Source: Pelomonas nitida
GTDB taxonomy: Bacteria; Pseudomonadota; Gammaproteobacteria; Burkholderiales; Burkholderiaceae_C
Direction of reading: 5' to 3'
Length of the DNA: 64,000 nt
Assembly: GCF_043555975.1 (NCBI RefSeq)
Contig: NZ_JBIGIA010000001.1
Span: 124,001 to 188,000 of the forward strand
In this document: positions 1 to 8,969 of the stretch, piece by piece
How the letters are laid out: the number at the start of each line of letters is the position of its first letter
Position numbering within the stretch: the first letter of the stretch is position 1
Notes under the pieces: model-generated
Told to the model about the DNA's origin: nothing
Seen by the model: the letters and a program-made list of their open reading frames with translations, nothing else
Databases searched by the model: none
Program-made: the position numbers and the translations under genes

Positions 1-1997
1 CTCCTGGTAACTTCTTGTAAGAGGCTGCTCATCAGAAATGCGTTGCGCGGCTCGACGGCACGAGCGCCGTCGGCCAACGCGACGGGCTGGGCTTCGTAGA
101 GCTGCCGGCCCTTGTTGTCGGTGATGCGGGAGATCAGCTGCGGATTGACGCGGTAGCCGCCATTGGCGAACACGGCGTAGCCCTGTGCCATCTGCATCGG
201 CGTCACTGAGCCGGCACCCAGCGCCATGGTCAGGTAGGCCGGGTGCCTGTCGGCCTCGAAGCCGAAGTGCGTGATCCAGTCCTGCGCATAGTGCACGCCG
301 ATGGACTGCAGCACGCGGATCGAAACCATGTTCTTCGACTTGGCCAGCGCGGTGCGCAGCGGCATCGGCCCCTCGAACTTGCCGTCGTAGTTCTTGGGCT
401 CCCAGGGCTGGCTGCCCGTGGTGCCGGCGTCGAAGAACAGCGGCGCGTCATTCACGATCGTGGCCGGCGTGAAGCCCTTCTCCAGGGCGGCCGAATAGAT
501 GAATGGCTTGAAGCTGGAACCCGGCTGGCGCCAGGCCTGGGTGACGTGGTTGAACTTGTTCTTGTTGTAGTCGAAACCGCCGACCAGCGCTCGCACCTGC
601 CCGTTGCGCGGGTCCAGCGCCACAAACGCGCCTTCCACCTCGGGGAGTTGCGTGATCGTCCACTCGCCGCCGTCCTTTTGTTTGGCGCCCTTGACCACGC
701 GAATCACGGCGCCGCGGCGGATGCGTGTCTTGGGGTTGCCCTTCTCGGACAGGCCAGACGTGGCGGGGCGCAGCCCCTCGCCGGTGATCGTGATCACGTC
801 GCCGCTTTGCAACACGGCCGTGACCTTCTTCGGGTCGGCTTCCAGCACGACCGCGGCCAGCAGTTCGTCGTTGGCGGGGTGGTCGGCCAGGGCCTCGGCG
901 ATGCGCGAGTCGAGCGCGCGGGCGTCGCCCGGCAGGTCTGCGTAGGCTTCCGGGCCGCGGTAGACCTGTCGCTTTTCGTAATCGAGCAGGCCGCGCCGCA
1001 GGGCGCGGTAGGCCGTGTTCTGCTCGGCGCTGTCCAGCGTCAGGTAGACGTTCAGGCCGCGGGAGTACGCTTCATCGCCGTACTGATTGAAGATCAGCTG
1101 GCGCGCCGCCTCGGCGACGAACTCGGCGTGCGACGCCGACTCCTGGACGGGCCGGATGCGCAGCTTTTCGGCCTTGGCCTCGTCCCGCTGTTCCTCCGTG
1201 ATGTAACCAGTCTCGAACATCCGCTCGATGATGTACTGCTGGCGGATCCCGGCGCGTCTCGGGTTGTTGATCGGGTTGTAGGCCGACGGTGCCTTCGGCA
1301 GGCCGGCCAGCATGGCGGCCTCCGCGACGCTGACCTTGTCCAGCGTCTTGCCGAAATAGACCTCGCTGGCGGCGGCGAAGCCGTGGGCGCGGTGCCCCAG
1401 GAAGATCTGGTTCATGTAGATCTCGAGGATCTTCTCCTTGGGCAGGGCGGCCTCGATCTTCAGTGCCAGCAGGATCTCGTAGATCTTGCGCGTGAACGTC
1501 TTCTCCGTGGAGAGGTAGAAGTTGCGCGCCACCTGCATGGTGATCGTCGACGCCCCCTGGCTGCGCGACTCGCCCACGTTCGCCAGGCCGGCGCGGATGA
1601 TGCCCAGGTAGTCCACACCACCGTGCTGGTAGAAGCGGGCGTCCTCGATGGCCAGCACCGCCTCCTGCATCACCTTGGGAATCTGCTCGATGGGCAGGTA
1701 GCTGCGGCGCTCCTCGCCGAACTCGCCAAGCAGCACGCCATCACTGGACAGCACCCGCATCGGCAGTTTGGGCCGGTAGTCGGTCAGGCCGCTGATGTCC
1801 GGCAGGTTCGGATAGGCCAGCGCCAGCCCCATGGCCACTAGCATCACCGCCGCGGCAACGCCGCCCGCCAGCAGGCCGAAGCACCAGAGCACGGCGCGGC
1901 CCAGCTTGGCGCCGAAGGAGCGTGGCTTGCGGGAGGGGGAGGCGCCGGCCGCTGCGGGGGGCGAATGGGGAGCGGCGGATCGAGACTTGTCGTTCAT
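1..1997 (-). CDS. mrcA: Penicillin-binding protein 1A (bifunctional transglycosylase/transpeptidase), 3' end outside window
   Basis: Inner-membrane enzyme that polymerises and cross-links peptidoglycan. About 665 codons are present; the C-terminus runs off the left edge. After a short Pro/Ser-rich cytoplasmic tail comes one membrane anchor (about residues 30-55). The GT51 glycosyltransferase domain follows, with EDARFYQHGG, QGASTITMQVARNFY, KEKILEIYMNQIFLG and AEAAMLAGLPKAPSAYNP. The transpeptidase domain begins later, with the SxxK motif in PGSSFKPF and the SxN motif in KSKNM. The KTG box is not reached. The start is the ATG at 1997. The gene is divergent from pilM, an arrangement conserved in many proteobacteria and useful as an orientation marker. 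Class A PBP1A assignment is firm because both catalytic domains are readable. Confidence 0.95.
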   Translation of the reverse strand, partial: MNDKSRSAAPHSPPAAAGASPSRKPRSFGAKLGRAVLWCFGLLAGGVAAAVMLVAMGLALAYPNLPDISGLTDYRPKLPMRVLSSDGVLLGEFGEERRSYLPIEQIPKVMQEAVLAIEDARFYQHGGVDYLGIIRAGLANVGESRSQGASTITMQVARNFYLSTEKTFTRKIYEILLALKIEAALPKEKILEIYMNQIFLGHRAHGFAAASEVYFGKTLDKVSVAEAAMLAGLPKAPSAYNPINNPRRAGIRQQYIIERMFETGYITEEQRDEAKAEKLRIRPVQESASHAEFVAEAARQLIFNQYGDEAYSRGLNVYLTLDSAEQNTAYRALRRGLLDYEKRQVYRGPEAYADLPGDARALDSRIAEALADHPANDELLAAVVLEADPKKVTAVLQSGDVITITGEGLRPATSGLSEKGNPKTRIRRGAVIRVVKGAKQKDGGEWTITQLPEVEGAFVALDPRNGQVRALVGGFDYNKNKFNHVTQAWRQPGSSFKPFIYSAALEKGFTPATIVNDAPLFFDAGTTGSQPWEPKNYDGKFEGPMPLRTALAKSKNMVSIRVLQSIGVHYAQDWITHFGFEADRHPAYLTMALGAGSVTPMQMAQGYAVFANGGYRVNPQLISRITDNKGRQLYEAQPVALADGARAVEPRNAFLMSSLLQEVTR

Positions 1998-2212
1998 GTG
2001 CCGGCGAAGCGCGCTCGCAGGCGCGAGAGAGGAGGGCGGCGGATTATAGGAAGCGGCTCACGGTCAGCCTGGCGGACCAGCGTCGCCCGCTGGGGTGTGC
2101 AAAACGCCGCTTCCCGGCCGTTTTTTGCATGCGCGGCAGCCGCCGACCTCGTGTATGTTTGGCAACGCGGCGTTACGAGCTGGCACCGAATTCGCGTTCG
2201 GCGTCAAAGGCT

Positions 2213-2241
2213 TTGCTGCTAGCATTCAAGTAACTTATTAA
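2213..2241 (+). promoter_or_regulatory. Candidate sigma-70 promoter for pilMNOPQ
   Basis: In the 284-base divergent region between mrcA and pilM there is TTGCTG (2213-2218), a 17-base spacer and TATTAA (2236-2241). This AT-rich patch is the only one in the gap and sits about 40 bases before the pilM ATG. The match is moderate (3-4 of 6 in each box), so this is a suggestion only. Confidence 0.3.
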
Positions 2242-2281
2242 TAGTCCGATACGTATCTCAACGCATCGGCGAGCAAAGGGC

Positions 2282-3361
2282 ATGGGAATACTTGACGCGC
2301 TTTTGGGTCGCAAGCACCCTCCCCTGATTGGCCTGGATATTAGTTCCTCCAGCGTCAAGCTGGTGGAGTTGAGTCAGACCGCTAACGGCGAATTTGTGCT
2401 GGAACGTTTCGCGAGTGAGCCTTTCGAGAAGGGTTGGATCGCCGACGGCCAGATCGAGAAGTTCGATGAGGTGGCGGACGCCGTGCGCCGCGTCGTGGCG
2501 CGCAGCGGCAGCAAGACCCGCGAGGCAGCGCTGGCGATGCCGCAGTCGGCTGTCATCACGAAGAAGATCATGCTGCCCGCCGGGCTGCGTGACGAAGAGC
2601 TGGAGCTGCAGGTCGAGGCCGAGGCCAATCAGTACATCCCGTTCTCGCTGGACGAGGTCAGCCTGGACTTCTGTGTCATGGGGCCGAGCCCGACTTCGGT
2701 TGGTGATGTCGAGGTGCTGATTGCTGCGTCCCGCAAGGATCGCGTGCAGGATCGCCAAGGCCTTGCCGAAGCCGCAGGGCTGCGTCCTGTCGTGCTTGAC
2801 ATCGAATCTCATGCCTCGCGCATGGCGATGGGGCGCATCATTGCGGGCCTGCCAAATCAAGGCAAGGATGCGCTGGTCGCGCTGTTCGAGATCGGTGCGG
2901 ACACCACCAGTCTCAAGGTGCTGCGCGACGATGAGCTGCTGTATGACCGCGACCAGTCCTTCGGCGGTGCACAGCTGACGCAACTCATTTCGCGTCAATA
3001 CGGCTTCTCGTTCGAGGAGGCGGAGCAGAAGAAGCTGAGCAACGATCTCCCGGAAGACTATGAATCCGGCGTGCTCAACCCCTTCGTTGACAGCCTGTCT
3101 CAAGAGATCGGTCGGGCGCTGCAGTACTTCTTCACCAGCACGCCGCACCACCGAGTGCACTACGTCATGTTGGCTGGCGGCACGGCGACCTTGCCCGGGC
3201 TCAAGGACCGGGTGAGTGACCTGACGGGCTTTGCCTGCATGGTCGTCAACCCGTTTGAAAACATGGGTTTGGGGTCGACGGTACGTGAATCCAAGCTTCA
3301 ACGTGAGGCGCCGTCCTATCTGACGGCCTGTGGTCTCGCGATGCGGAGGTTTTTCCAGTGA
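2282..3361 (+). CDS. pilM: Type IV pilus assembly protein PilM
   Basis: Cytoplasmic actin-like protein of the type IV pilus alignment complex; it binds the cytoplasmic tail of PilN and links the inner-membrane ring to the motor. 359 residues, the usual size. It shows the FtsA/actin-fold pattern: phosphate-1 segment IGLDISSSSVKLVEL near residues 19-33, a second segment ALFEIGADTTSLKVL (about 203-217) and an adenosine segment VMLAGGTATLPGL (about 295-307). An AAAGGG-type ribosome site lies just upstream of the ATG. It is first in pilMNOPQ; its stop overlaps the pilN GTG start (GTGA), indicating translational coupling. Confidence 0.95.
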   Translation: MGILDALLGRKHPPLIGLDISSSSVKLVELSQTANGEFVLERFASEPFEKGWIADGQIEKFDEVADAVRRVVARSGSKTREAALAMPQSAVITKKIMLPAGLRDEELELQVEAEANQYIPFSLDEVSLDFCVMGPSPTSVGDVEVLIAASRKDRVQDRQGLAEAAGLRPVVLDIESHASRMAMGRIIAGLPNQGKDALVALFEIGADTTSLKVLRDDELLYDRDQSFGGAQLTQLISRQYGFSFEEAEQKKLSNDLPEDYESGVLNPFVDSLSQEIGRALQYFFTSTPHHRVHYVMLAGGTATLPGLKDRVSDLTGFACMVVNPFENMGLGSTVRESKLQREAPSYLTACGLAMRRFFQ

Positions 3362-3960
3362 TCTTGATCAACCTGCTGCCTTACCGCGAGGAAAGGCGCA
3401 AGCGGCGCAAGGCCGCGTTCTTCGCCGGCATGGGGCTGGCTGCTTTGGTGGGCGTCGGTCTCGTCGTTGCCGCGTTCTTGCTGCTTGAGCTGTTGACGCA
3501 AGATCAGCAGTCCCGCAACCAGTACATCAAGGGCCAGATCGCCGAACTCGAGATCCAGATCAAGGACATCGCCACGCTCAGGGCGGAGATCGACTCTCTG
3601 AAGGCGCGTCAGCGCGCTGTGGAGGACTTGCAGACGGATCGCAACACGCCGGTCCAATTGCTGAGCGACGTTTCGCGACTGGCGCCGGAGGGGATCTACC
3701 TGACCGCCATCCGTCAGGCAGACAAGTCGGTCACGATCAACGGCATGGCGCAGACCAACGAGCGGGTCTCGGAGTTCCTGCGCAATGTGTCGCGGGGGTC
3801 TGAATGGCTGGAGAAGCCCGACCTGATCGAAGTGAAGCTGGCCAATGTCGGTACCAACTCGCGTGACGCGCGCCGGCTGCTGGAGTTCTCGATGAAGCTC
3901 TCCATCAAGGAGCCGCCGCGAGATCCTGCAGCGGGTGCGTCCGCTCCGAAGAACAGCTGA
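3358..3960 (+). CDS. pilN: Type IV pilus assembly protein PilN
   Basis: Bitopic inner-membrane protein that pairs with PilO. The N-terminus carries the conserved PilM-binding segment INLLPYREERR (about residues 3-13), then one membrane helix (about 21-44) and a coiled coil (about 50-90) leading to a periplasmic ferredoxin-like domain. 200 residues, normal length. The start is the GTG at 3358, overlapping the pilM stop and preceded by GGAGG at 3345-3349, which fixes the start. pilO follows after 5 bases. The identity rests on the INLLPYR signature plus position between pilM and pilO. Confidence 0.94.
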   Translation: MILINLLPYREERRKRRKAAFFAGMGLAALVGVGLVVAAFLLLELLTQDQQSRNQYIKGQIAELEIQIKDIATLRAEIDSLKARQRAVEDLQTDRNTPVQLLSDVSRLAPEGIYLTAIRQADKSVTINGMAQTNERVSEFLRNVSRGSEWLEKPDLIEVKLANVGTNSRDARRLLEFSMKLSIKEPPRDPAAGASAPKNS

Positions 3961-3965
3961 TCGAC

Positions 3966-4661
3966 ATGGCCACATCTTCCATGCGCAAGTTCGACCTCAA
4001 CGCCTGGTTCGCGGACCTTGCCGCCCAGTTCCAGGGCCTCAATCCTAAGGAGCCCGGCCAATGGCCCATCGCGCCGAAACTCGCGACGGCGCTGGCCGTC
4101 GTCGCGGCAGTCGTCGGCGCGGGCTATTTCTTCTGGCTGGCCGACGTTCAGGCTGCACTCGAGGCGGAGCGCGCCCGTGAACCTCAGCTGCGCGAGGAGT
4201 TCCGCAGCAAGCTGGCCCAAGCCGTCAACCTGCCTGAACTGCGCAAGCAGAAGAGCCAGGTCGAGGAATACGTCATTCAGCTCGAGAAGCAGTTGCCCGG
4301 CAAGGCCGAGATTGACCAGCTCTTGTCTGACATCAGCAGCGCCGGTGTGGGCCGTGGTTTGCAGTTTGAACTGTTCCGACCGGGGCAGATCGTGCTCAAG
4401 GACTACTACGCGGAGCTGCCGATCGCGGTCCGCGTTTCCGGTCGCTATCACGACATTGGCTCGTTCGCGGCAGACGTTTCCAACCTGTCTCGCATCGTCA
4501 CGTTGCACAACCTCAACGTCGTGGCGCCCACGACGCCGAACAGCGGCCTGTTGAGCATGGAAGCGACGGCGCGCACGTATCGCTATCTCGATCCGACCGA
4601 AGTGGCCGAGCAGAAGAGGGCTGCAGCTGCGGCCAAGGCCGCTGCAGGGGGCAAGAAATGA
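3966..4661 (+). CDS. pilO: Type IV pilus assembly protein PilO
   Basis: Inner-membrane partner of PilN; the heterodimer forms the periplasmic ring that couples PilM to PilP/PilQ. 231 residues: a short cytoplasmic region, one membrane helix (about 38-60), a coiled coil (about 62-115) and a C-terminal periplasmic domain containing YYAELPIAVRVSGRYHDIG (about 138-156), typical of PilO. The C-terminus is an Ala/Lys-rich tail. Its stop overlaps the pilP ATG by ATGA. No anomaly seen. Confidence 0.93.
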   Translation: MATSSMRKFDLNAWFADLAAQFQGLNPKEPGQWPIAPKLATALAVVAAVVGAGYFFWLADVQAALEAERAREPQLREEFRSKLAQAVNLPELRKQKSQVEEYVIQLEKQLPGKAEIDQLLSDISSAGVGRGLQFELFRPGQIVLKDYYAELPIAVRVSGRYHDIGSFAADVSNLSRIVTLHNLNVVAPTTPNSGLLSMEATARTYRYLDPTEVAEQKRAAAAAKAAAGGKK

Positions 4662-5182
4662 GGCAGTCGCTGATTTGCATCGCGTTGCTGTCCACGTTGG
4701 TGGGTTGCAGCGGCGATTCGGACGATCTCCGCCAGTGGATGGAGCAGCAGCGCCGGGAGGCCAAGCCGTCGGTCAAGCCCTTGTTGCCCCCCAAAAAGTT
4801 CCTGCCGCAGCCGTACGAGGGGGCCGACACGGTGGACCCGTTCAACCCCCAAAAGCTGTCGGCGGGCATTCGCCAAGACGCAGCTCAGCCGAATTCGCTG
4901 CTGACCGCCGAGCTCAAGCGACGCAAGGAGCCGCTTGAGGCTTATCCGCTCGACGCCATGCTCATGGTGGGTAGCCTGACGCGGGATGGCAAGCGCTACG
5001 CGCTGCTGCGCGTAGACAACCTGCTCTATCACGTCAAGGTCGGGGAGCACCTCGGCCAGAACTTCGGCAGCATCACCAAGATCACGGAAACCGAGATCAC
5101 GTTGCGAGAGATCGTCCAGGATGCTGCGGGCGAATATGTCGAACGCGCCAGTACCCTCCAGCTGCAGGAGAAGGGACGATGA
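4658..5182 (+). CDS. pilP: Type IV pilus assembly lipoprotein PilP
   Basis: Inner-membrane-anchored periplasmic lipoprotein that bridges PilNO to the secretin PilQ. 174 residues with a lipoprotein signal peptide; the lipobox LVGC puts the acylated cysteine at residue 16. A flexible linker follows, then the conserved beta-domain (about 85-170) with DAMLMVGSLTRDGKRYALLRVD and YHVKVGEHLGQNFGSI. It overlaps both neighbours by ATGA junctions, so it is part of a tightly coupled operon. Confidence 0.94.
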   Translation: MRQSLICIALLSTLVGCSGDSDDLRQWMEQQRREAKPSVKPLLPPKKFLPQPYEGADTVDPFNPQKLSAGIRQDAAQPNSLLTAELKRRKEPLEAYPLDAMLMVGSLTRDGKRYALLRVDNLLYHVKVGEHLGQNFGSITKITETEITLREIVQDAAGEYVERASTLQLQEKGR

Positions 5183-7371
5183 AGTCATTCCAGGAGAATA
5201 AGTCGATGGGCCGTAGCTGGTTGTTGGGAGTGGCCGTCGCGCTGATGAGCGCGCCATCGGCCTGGGCGCAGGCCCAGATCCGGGCGATCAACACCAGCCA
5301 GCAGGCCGGTGTCGATGTCGTGCGTATCGAATTGAATGAGCCTCTGGCCGCCGTGCCGACAGGCTTCACGATTCAGACGCCGCCGCGCATTGCGATCGAT
5401 CTGCCGGGCGTCATCAACAGCCTTGGTCGCAATTCGGTCGACATCAACCAGGGCAATTTGCGCTCTGCCAACGTGGCTCAGACCGGCGATCGTTCGCGCG
5501 TCGTGCTGAACCTGCGCCAGGCGTCGAGCTACACCGCGAAACTTGATGGCAGTGCGCTTGTTCTCGTGCTTGGCAGTGCTGCGCCGGCTGCTCAGGCCGC
5601 TGGCGGCGAGCCGGTGCACTTTGCGCAAAGCTTGAACACGGCGCCGCAAGCGCTGCGTGACATCGACTTCCGCCGTGGTGCCGACGGCGCTGGGCGTGTC
5701 ATCGTCAACCTGCCCAGCAACCAGGTGGGTGTGGACATCCAGCAGCAGGGCCAGGGGCTGATCGTCGAATTCCTGCGCTCCAGCCTGCCGGAAAATTTGC
5801 GCCGCAAGATCGATGTCACTGACTTCGGCACGCCTGTGCAGTCGGTCACGACGTCGCAAAGCGGTGACCGTGTGCGCATGGTCGTCGAGCCCAAGGGCAA
5901 CTGGGAGCACAGCGCCTACCAGAGTGACAACCAGTTCGTGCTGGAAGTTCGCCCGCAAAAGGTGGACCCGAACAAGCTGACGCAAGGGCCTGGATATGCA
6001 GGTGACAAGTTGTCGCTGAACTTCCAGAACATTGAAGTTCGTGCGCTGCTGCAGGTCATCGCCGACTTCACGAACTTCAACGTCGTCACCAGCGATACGG
6101 TGACCGGCACTGTCACGCTGCGTCTGAAGGACGTGCCCTGGGATCAGGCGCTGGACATCATCATGCAGGCCAAGGGGCTGGGCTTGAAGAAGTCCGGCAA
6201 CGTGCTGTGGATCGCGCCCAAGGATGAACTGGCCGCGAAGGAAAAGCTTGATCTCGAAGCCAAGGCGGCGATCGCCCAGTTGGAGCCGGTGCGCACCCAG
6301 TCCTTCCAACTCAATTACGTGAAGGCTGAAGAAGTCGCCAAGGGCATCAGCGGCCAGAGCATCGGAACAAGTGGTGGATCGGGCAGCAGTAGCAGTAGCA
6401 GTGGAAGCGGCTCGAATGCCGGCATGCGCATCTTGTCGCCGCGCGGCAGTGTGATTTCGGAATCACGGACGAACCAGCTCTTCGTGTCGGACATCCCGAG
6501 CAAGCTCGAGGAAATCCAGGCCATGATCACCAAAATCGACGTGCCTGTCAGGCAGGTTCTGATCGAGGCGCGCATCGTTGAGGCGAACGACAAGTTCGGT
6601 CGTGCGCTCGGTGTGAAGCTTGGTGTCAACGATTTGCGTGGGGCTCAGGGCGGCATCCCGGGTTACAGCGTGGGTGGCAACAACTACGTGACGGTTGGCG
6701 GCAATTACAACGGTGTGGGTTCTCAAACCAACCAGGGCGTTGCTGCGGACTATGCCAATACCCAGTTCGTCAATCTGGCTGCGAATACCTCATCGGACAG
6801 CTTCAGTGGCGCCAATGCAGCGACGGTGGCTTTGTCGCTCTTCAGTGCGACGGCCAACCGATTCCTGAATCTCGAGCTGTCGGCCTTGGAGTCCGAGGGT
6901 AAGGGCAAGGTGGTTTCCAGCCCCCGCATCATCACGGCGGACCAGGTCAAGGCCATCATCGAACAGGGTGAGGAACTGCCCTACCAGGTGGCGACCTCAA
7001 GCGGTGCGACTTCCATCGCGTTCCGAAAAGCCAATTTGAAGCTCGAGGTGACGCCACAAATCACGCCGGAAGGCAGCGTCATCCTGAATGTGGACGTCAA
7101 CAAAGACAGCCGTGGCACGCTGACGTCGCAAGGCTACGCCATTAACACCAAGCATGCGCAGACGCAGGTGTTGGTTGAAAACGGTGGCACCGTGGTCATC
7201 GGCGGTATCTATACGCAGGATGAGGGCGAGGCAGTCAACAAGGTGCCGGTGCTGGGTGACATTCCCTACCTCGGCAATCTGTTCAAGAACAAAACCCGTA
7301 CGTCGGCGAAAACCGAACTGCTGATCTTCCTGACGCCGAAGGTCGTCAGCGAGCGTTCGGTGGTGCGTTGA
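5179..7371 (+). CDS. pilQ: Type IV pilus secretin PilQ
   Basis: Outer-membrane secretin through which the pilus exits. 730 residues: signal peptide ending near AWAQA (about residue 31), two AMIN domains (about 34-125 and 155-250) that bind peptidoglycan, an STN/N0-like domain (LSLNFQNIEVRALLQVIADF, about 279-298), an N1 domain, and a C-terminal secretin domain with VPVLGDIPYLGNLFKNK and LLIFLTPKVV near the end. A Gly/Ser-only linker (about 393-415) splits the N1 domain. The ATG at 5179 overlaps the pilP stop (ATGA); an in-frame ATG at 5206 would also give a signal peptide. Last standard gene of pilMNOPQ. Confidence 0.96.
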   Translation: MKSFQENKSMGRSWLLGVAVALMSAPSAWAQAQIRAINTSQQAGVDVVRIELNEPLAAVPTGFTIQTPPRIAIDLPGVINSLGRNSVDINQGNLRSANVAQTGDRSRVVLNLRQASSYTAKLDGSALVLVLGSAAPAAQAAGGEPVHFAQSLNTAPQALRDIDFRRGADGAGRVIVNLPSNQVGVDIQQQGQGLIVEFLRSSLPENLRRKIDVTDFGTPVQSVTTSQSGDRVRMVVEPKGNWEHSAYQSDNQFVLEVRPQKVDPNKLTQGPGYAGDKLSLNFQNIEVRALLQVIADFTNFNVVTSDTVTGTVTLRLKDVPWDQALDIIMQAKGLGLKKSGNVLWIAPKDELAAKEKLDLEAKAAIAQLEPVRTQSFQLNYVKAEEVAKGISGQSIGTSGGSGSSSSSSGSGSNAGMRILSPRGSVISESRTNQLFVSDIPSKLEEIQAMITKIDVPVRQVLIEARIVEANDKFGRALGVKLGVNDLRGAQGGIPGYSVGGNNYVTVGGNYNGVGSQTNQGVAADYANTQFVNLAANTSSDSFSGANAATVALSLFSATANRFLNLELSALESEGKGKVVSSPRIITADQVKAIIEQGEELPYQVATSSGATSIAFRKANLKLEVTPQITPEGSVILNVDVNKDSRGTLTSQGYAINTKHAQTQVLVENGGTVVIGGIYTQDEGEAVNKVPVLGDIPYLGNLFKNKTRTSAKTELLIFLTPKVVSERSVVR

Positions 7372-7423
7372 TACGATTTGAAATTGACACGTTGAGTTCT
7401 GCTTGGCGTTGGGAGTCCGTTCA

Positions 7424-8965
7424 ATGATGAACTTGGGAGGTTGGCATTGGCGCGCTGCGAGGCATTTGCTGGCTGGTGCGTTCGCGCTGGCTGTGGCGGC
7501 ATGCGGTGGTGGCGGCGGTAGCGCTGGAACCCCGCTGCTTGGTCCCGGTTCCAGTTCGGGCTCTGGGTCCGGTGGGTCCTCGGCCAAGTACTCTTTGACG
7601 GTCCAAATCGAGCGTGCCGGCACGGCCGTCACCCAGATCACCAGCGTTGAAACCGTCAAGGCTGTGGCTCGGTTGACCAGCAGCAGCGGCTCGCCAGTGG
7701 CGGGTGTGGTGGTTACGTTTGTCGAAGGCTCGGCTGGGTTGCTGGCGTTTCAGCCAGCGGCTGGCACCGCGTTGACCGACGCGGACGGTAAGGCGACGCT
7801 GGATGTGGGTGCCAAGGCGAGCACCAGCATCGGGTCCACAACGGTGACGGCGACTGCAACCGTTTCCGGTACATCGGTTACTGCGAGTCAGGCAATCTCG
7901 GTGGGAGCGGCGGCGGCCACGACTCCCACGTCGGCAACAATTGCTTTTGTTGGCAGCAGCACATCTGGGCAAGCCATTGCAATCAAGGGTGCCGGAGGAA
8001 GTGGTCGTGCGGAAGCGGCGATTCTGGCTTTCAAGGTGCTTGACTCCAAGGGTGCGCCAATTGCCGGTGCGGCCGTGAATTTCACGGCAAATCTGCAGGA
8101 GGCGGCCGGTGCCACGTTCAGTCCCGCGTCGGCCGTGAGCGATTCGAGCGGGCGAGTCACGACGGCGGTGCTTTCGGGGTTTTCAGCAGGATCTATGGTG
8201 GTGGTTGCGACGGCAGCTTCATCCACGAACGTGGCCGTTCAGTCAGACGCACTGCTGATCAGCAACGGCGCGCCTGTCAGTCCGGGCTTTGAGATTGCAG
8301 CAGCCAAGTACAACTTGGACGGCGCGTTGGCCGGCGACGCCACGAAGATCACAGCTTATGTGCGAGATCAGTTTGGCAATCCGGTGCCTGATGGCGTGGC
8401 GGTGAGTTTTCAGACCGATTACGGAGCTGTTGCGGCCTCCACGATGGGCGGTTGCACGACGGTTAACGGGATGTGCTCGGTCGACTTCCGCGTTCAAGAG
8501 CCTCGAGGAACTGGCTTGGCAACCGTCGTTGCTACGATCGGTGCGGGGACATCAACGGTGTTGCAACGCAGTCTGTCCATGCACATGCCGGTACCGGCAA
8601 ACTCGTCGCTGATCTCGAAGACCACAGCTGACATGCTCACGAAAGTTGCGATGACTTCGTGCAAGCAAACGTTCGAAGCACGATTGCAGGACAGCACGGG
8701 GTATGCAATGGCTGCTGGTACGGTTGTCGCTGTGGACTCGACGTCTACTGGCGATCTCGTAGCCACGATCAAGAGTGGCAATCCAGTCATGGATGCATTG
8801 GACTTGGCGCCAACGGCGGTTGCGTTTGAAATCAATGCAACGAATGCGAGCCTTGGCTGCAATGCCGCAGGGACGGGGCAAGGTACTGCAGAGGTGACCT
8901 TGAGTTGGACAACGCCGCATGGCGTCAAGCAACCTTGGCTGATAGAAGTCACTTATCCGAAGTGA
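7424..8965 (+). CDS. Ig-like (Big_1/invasin-type) multidomain lipoprotein between pilQ and aroK
   Basis: Function unknown. From the ATG at 7424 the product is 513 residues; an in-frame TTG at 7403 would add seven. It has a lipoprotein signal with lipobox AVAAC (Cys27), then a Gly/Ser linker and at least three tandem Ig-like beta-sandwich units, each with the Big_1-style pattern of DSKGAPIAGAAVNFT followed by SDSSGRVTTAVLSG. A C-terminal region with paired cysteines follows. Such domains occur in surface adhesins and in proteins that extend from the outer membrane. It lies 52 bases after pilQ and ends 4 bases before aroK, so it is probably transcribed with both; in many relatives aroK follows pilQ directly. 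Base composition is less GC-rich than its neighbours by eye. A role in pilus or secretin biology is inference from position. Confidence 0.75.
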   Translation: MMNLGGWHWRAARHLLAGAFALAVAACGGGGGSAGTPLLGPGSSSGSGSGGSSAKYSLTVQIERAGTAVTQITSVETVKAVARLTSSSGSPVAGVVVTFVEGSAGLLAFQPAAGTALTDADGKATLDVGAKASTSIGSTTVTATATVSGTSVTASQAISVGAAAATTPTSATIAFVGSSTSGQAIAIKGAGGSGRAEAAILAFKVLDSKGAPIAGAAVNFTANLQEAAGATFSPASAVSDSSGRVTTAVLSGFSAGSMVVVATAASSTNVAVQSDALLISNGAPVSPGFEIAAAKYNLDGALAGDATKITAYVRDQFGNPVPDGVAVSFQTDYGAVAASTMGGCTTVNGMCSVDFRVQEPRGTGLATVVATIGAGTSTVLQRSLSMHMPVPANSSLISKTTADMLTKVAMTSCKQTFEARLQDSTGYAMAAGTVVAVDSTSTGDLVATIKSGNPVMDALDLAPTAVAFEINATNASLGCNAAGTGQGTAEVTLSWTTPHGVKQPWLIEVTYPK

Positions 8966-8969
8966 CTGA

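Noticed and set aside
243..1841. 532-codon plus-strand frame at the left edge
   Set aside because: It is antisense to the conserved domains of mrcA (GT51 and transpeptidase motifs), which identify the real coding strand.
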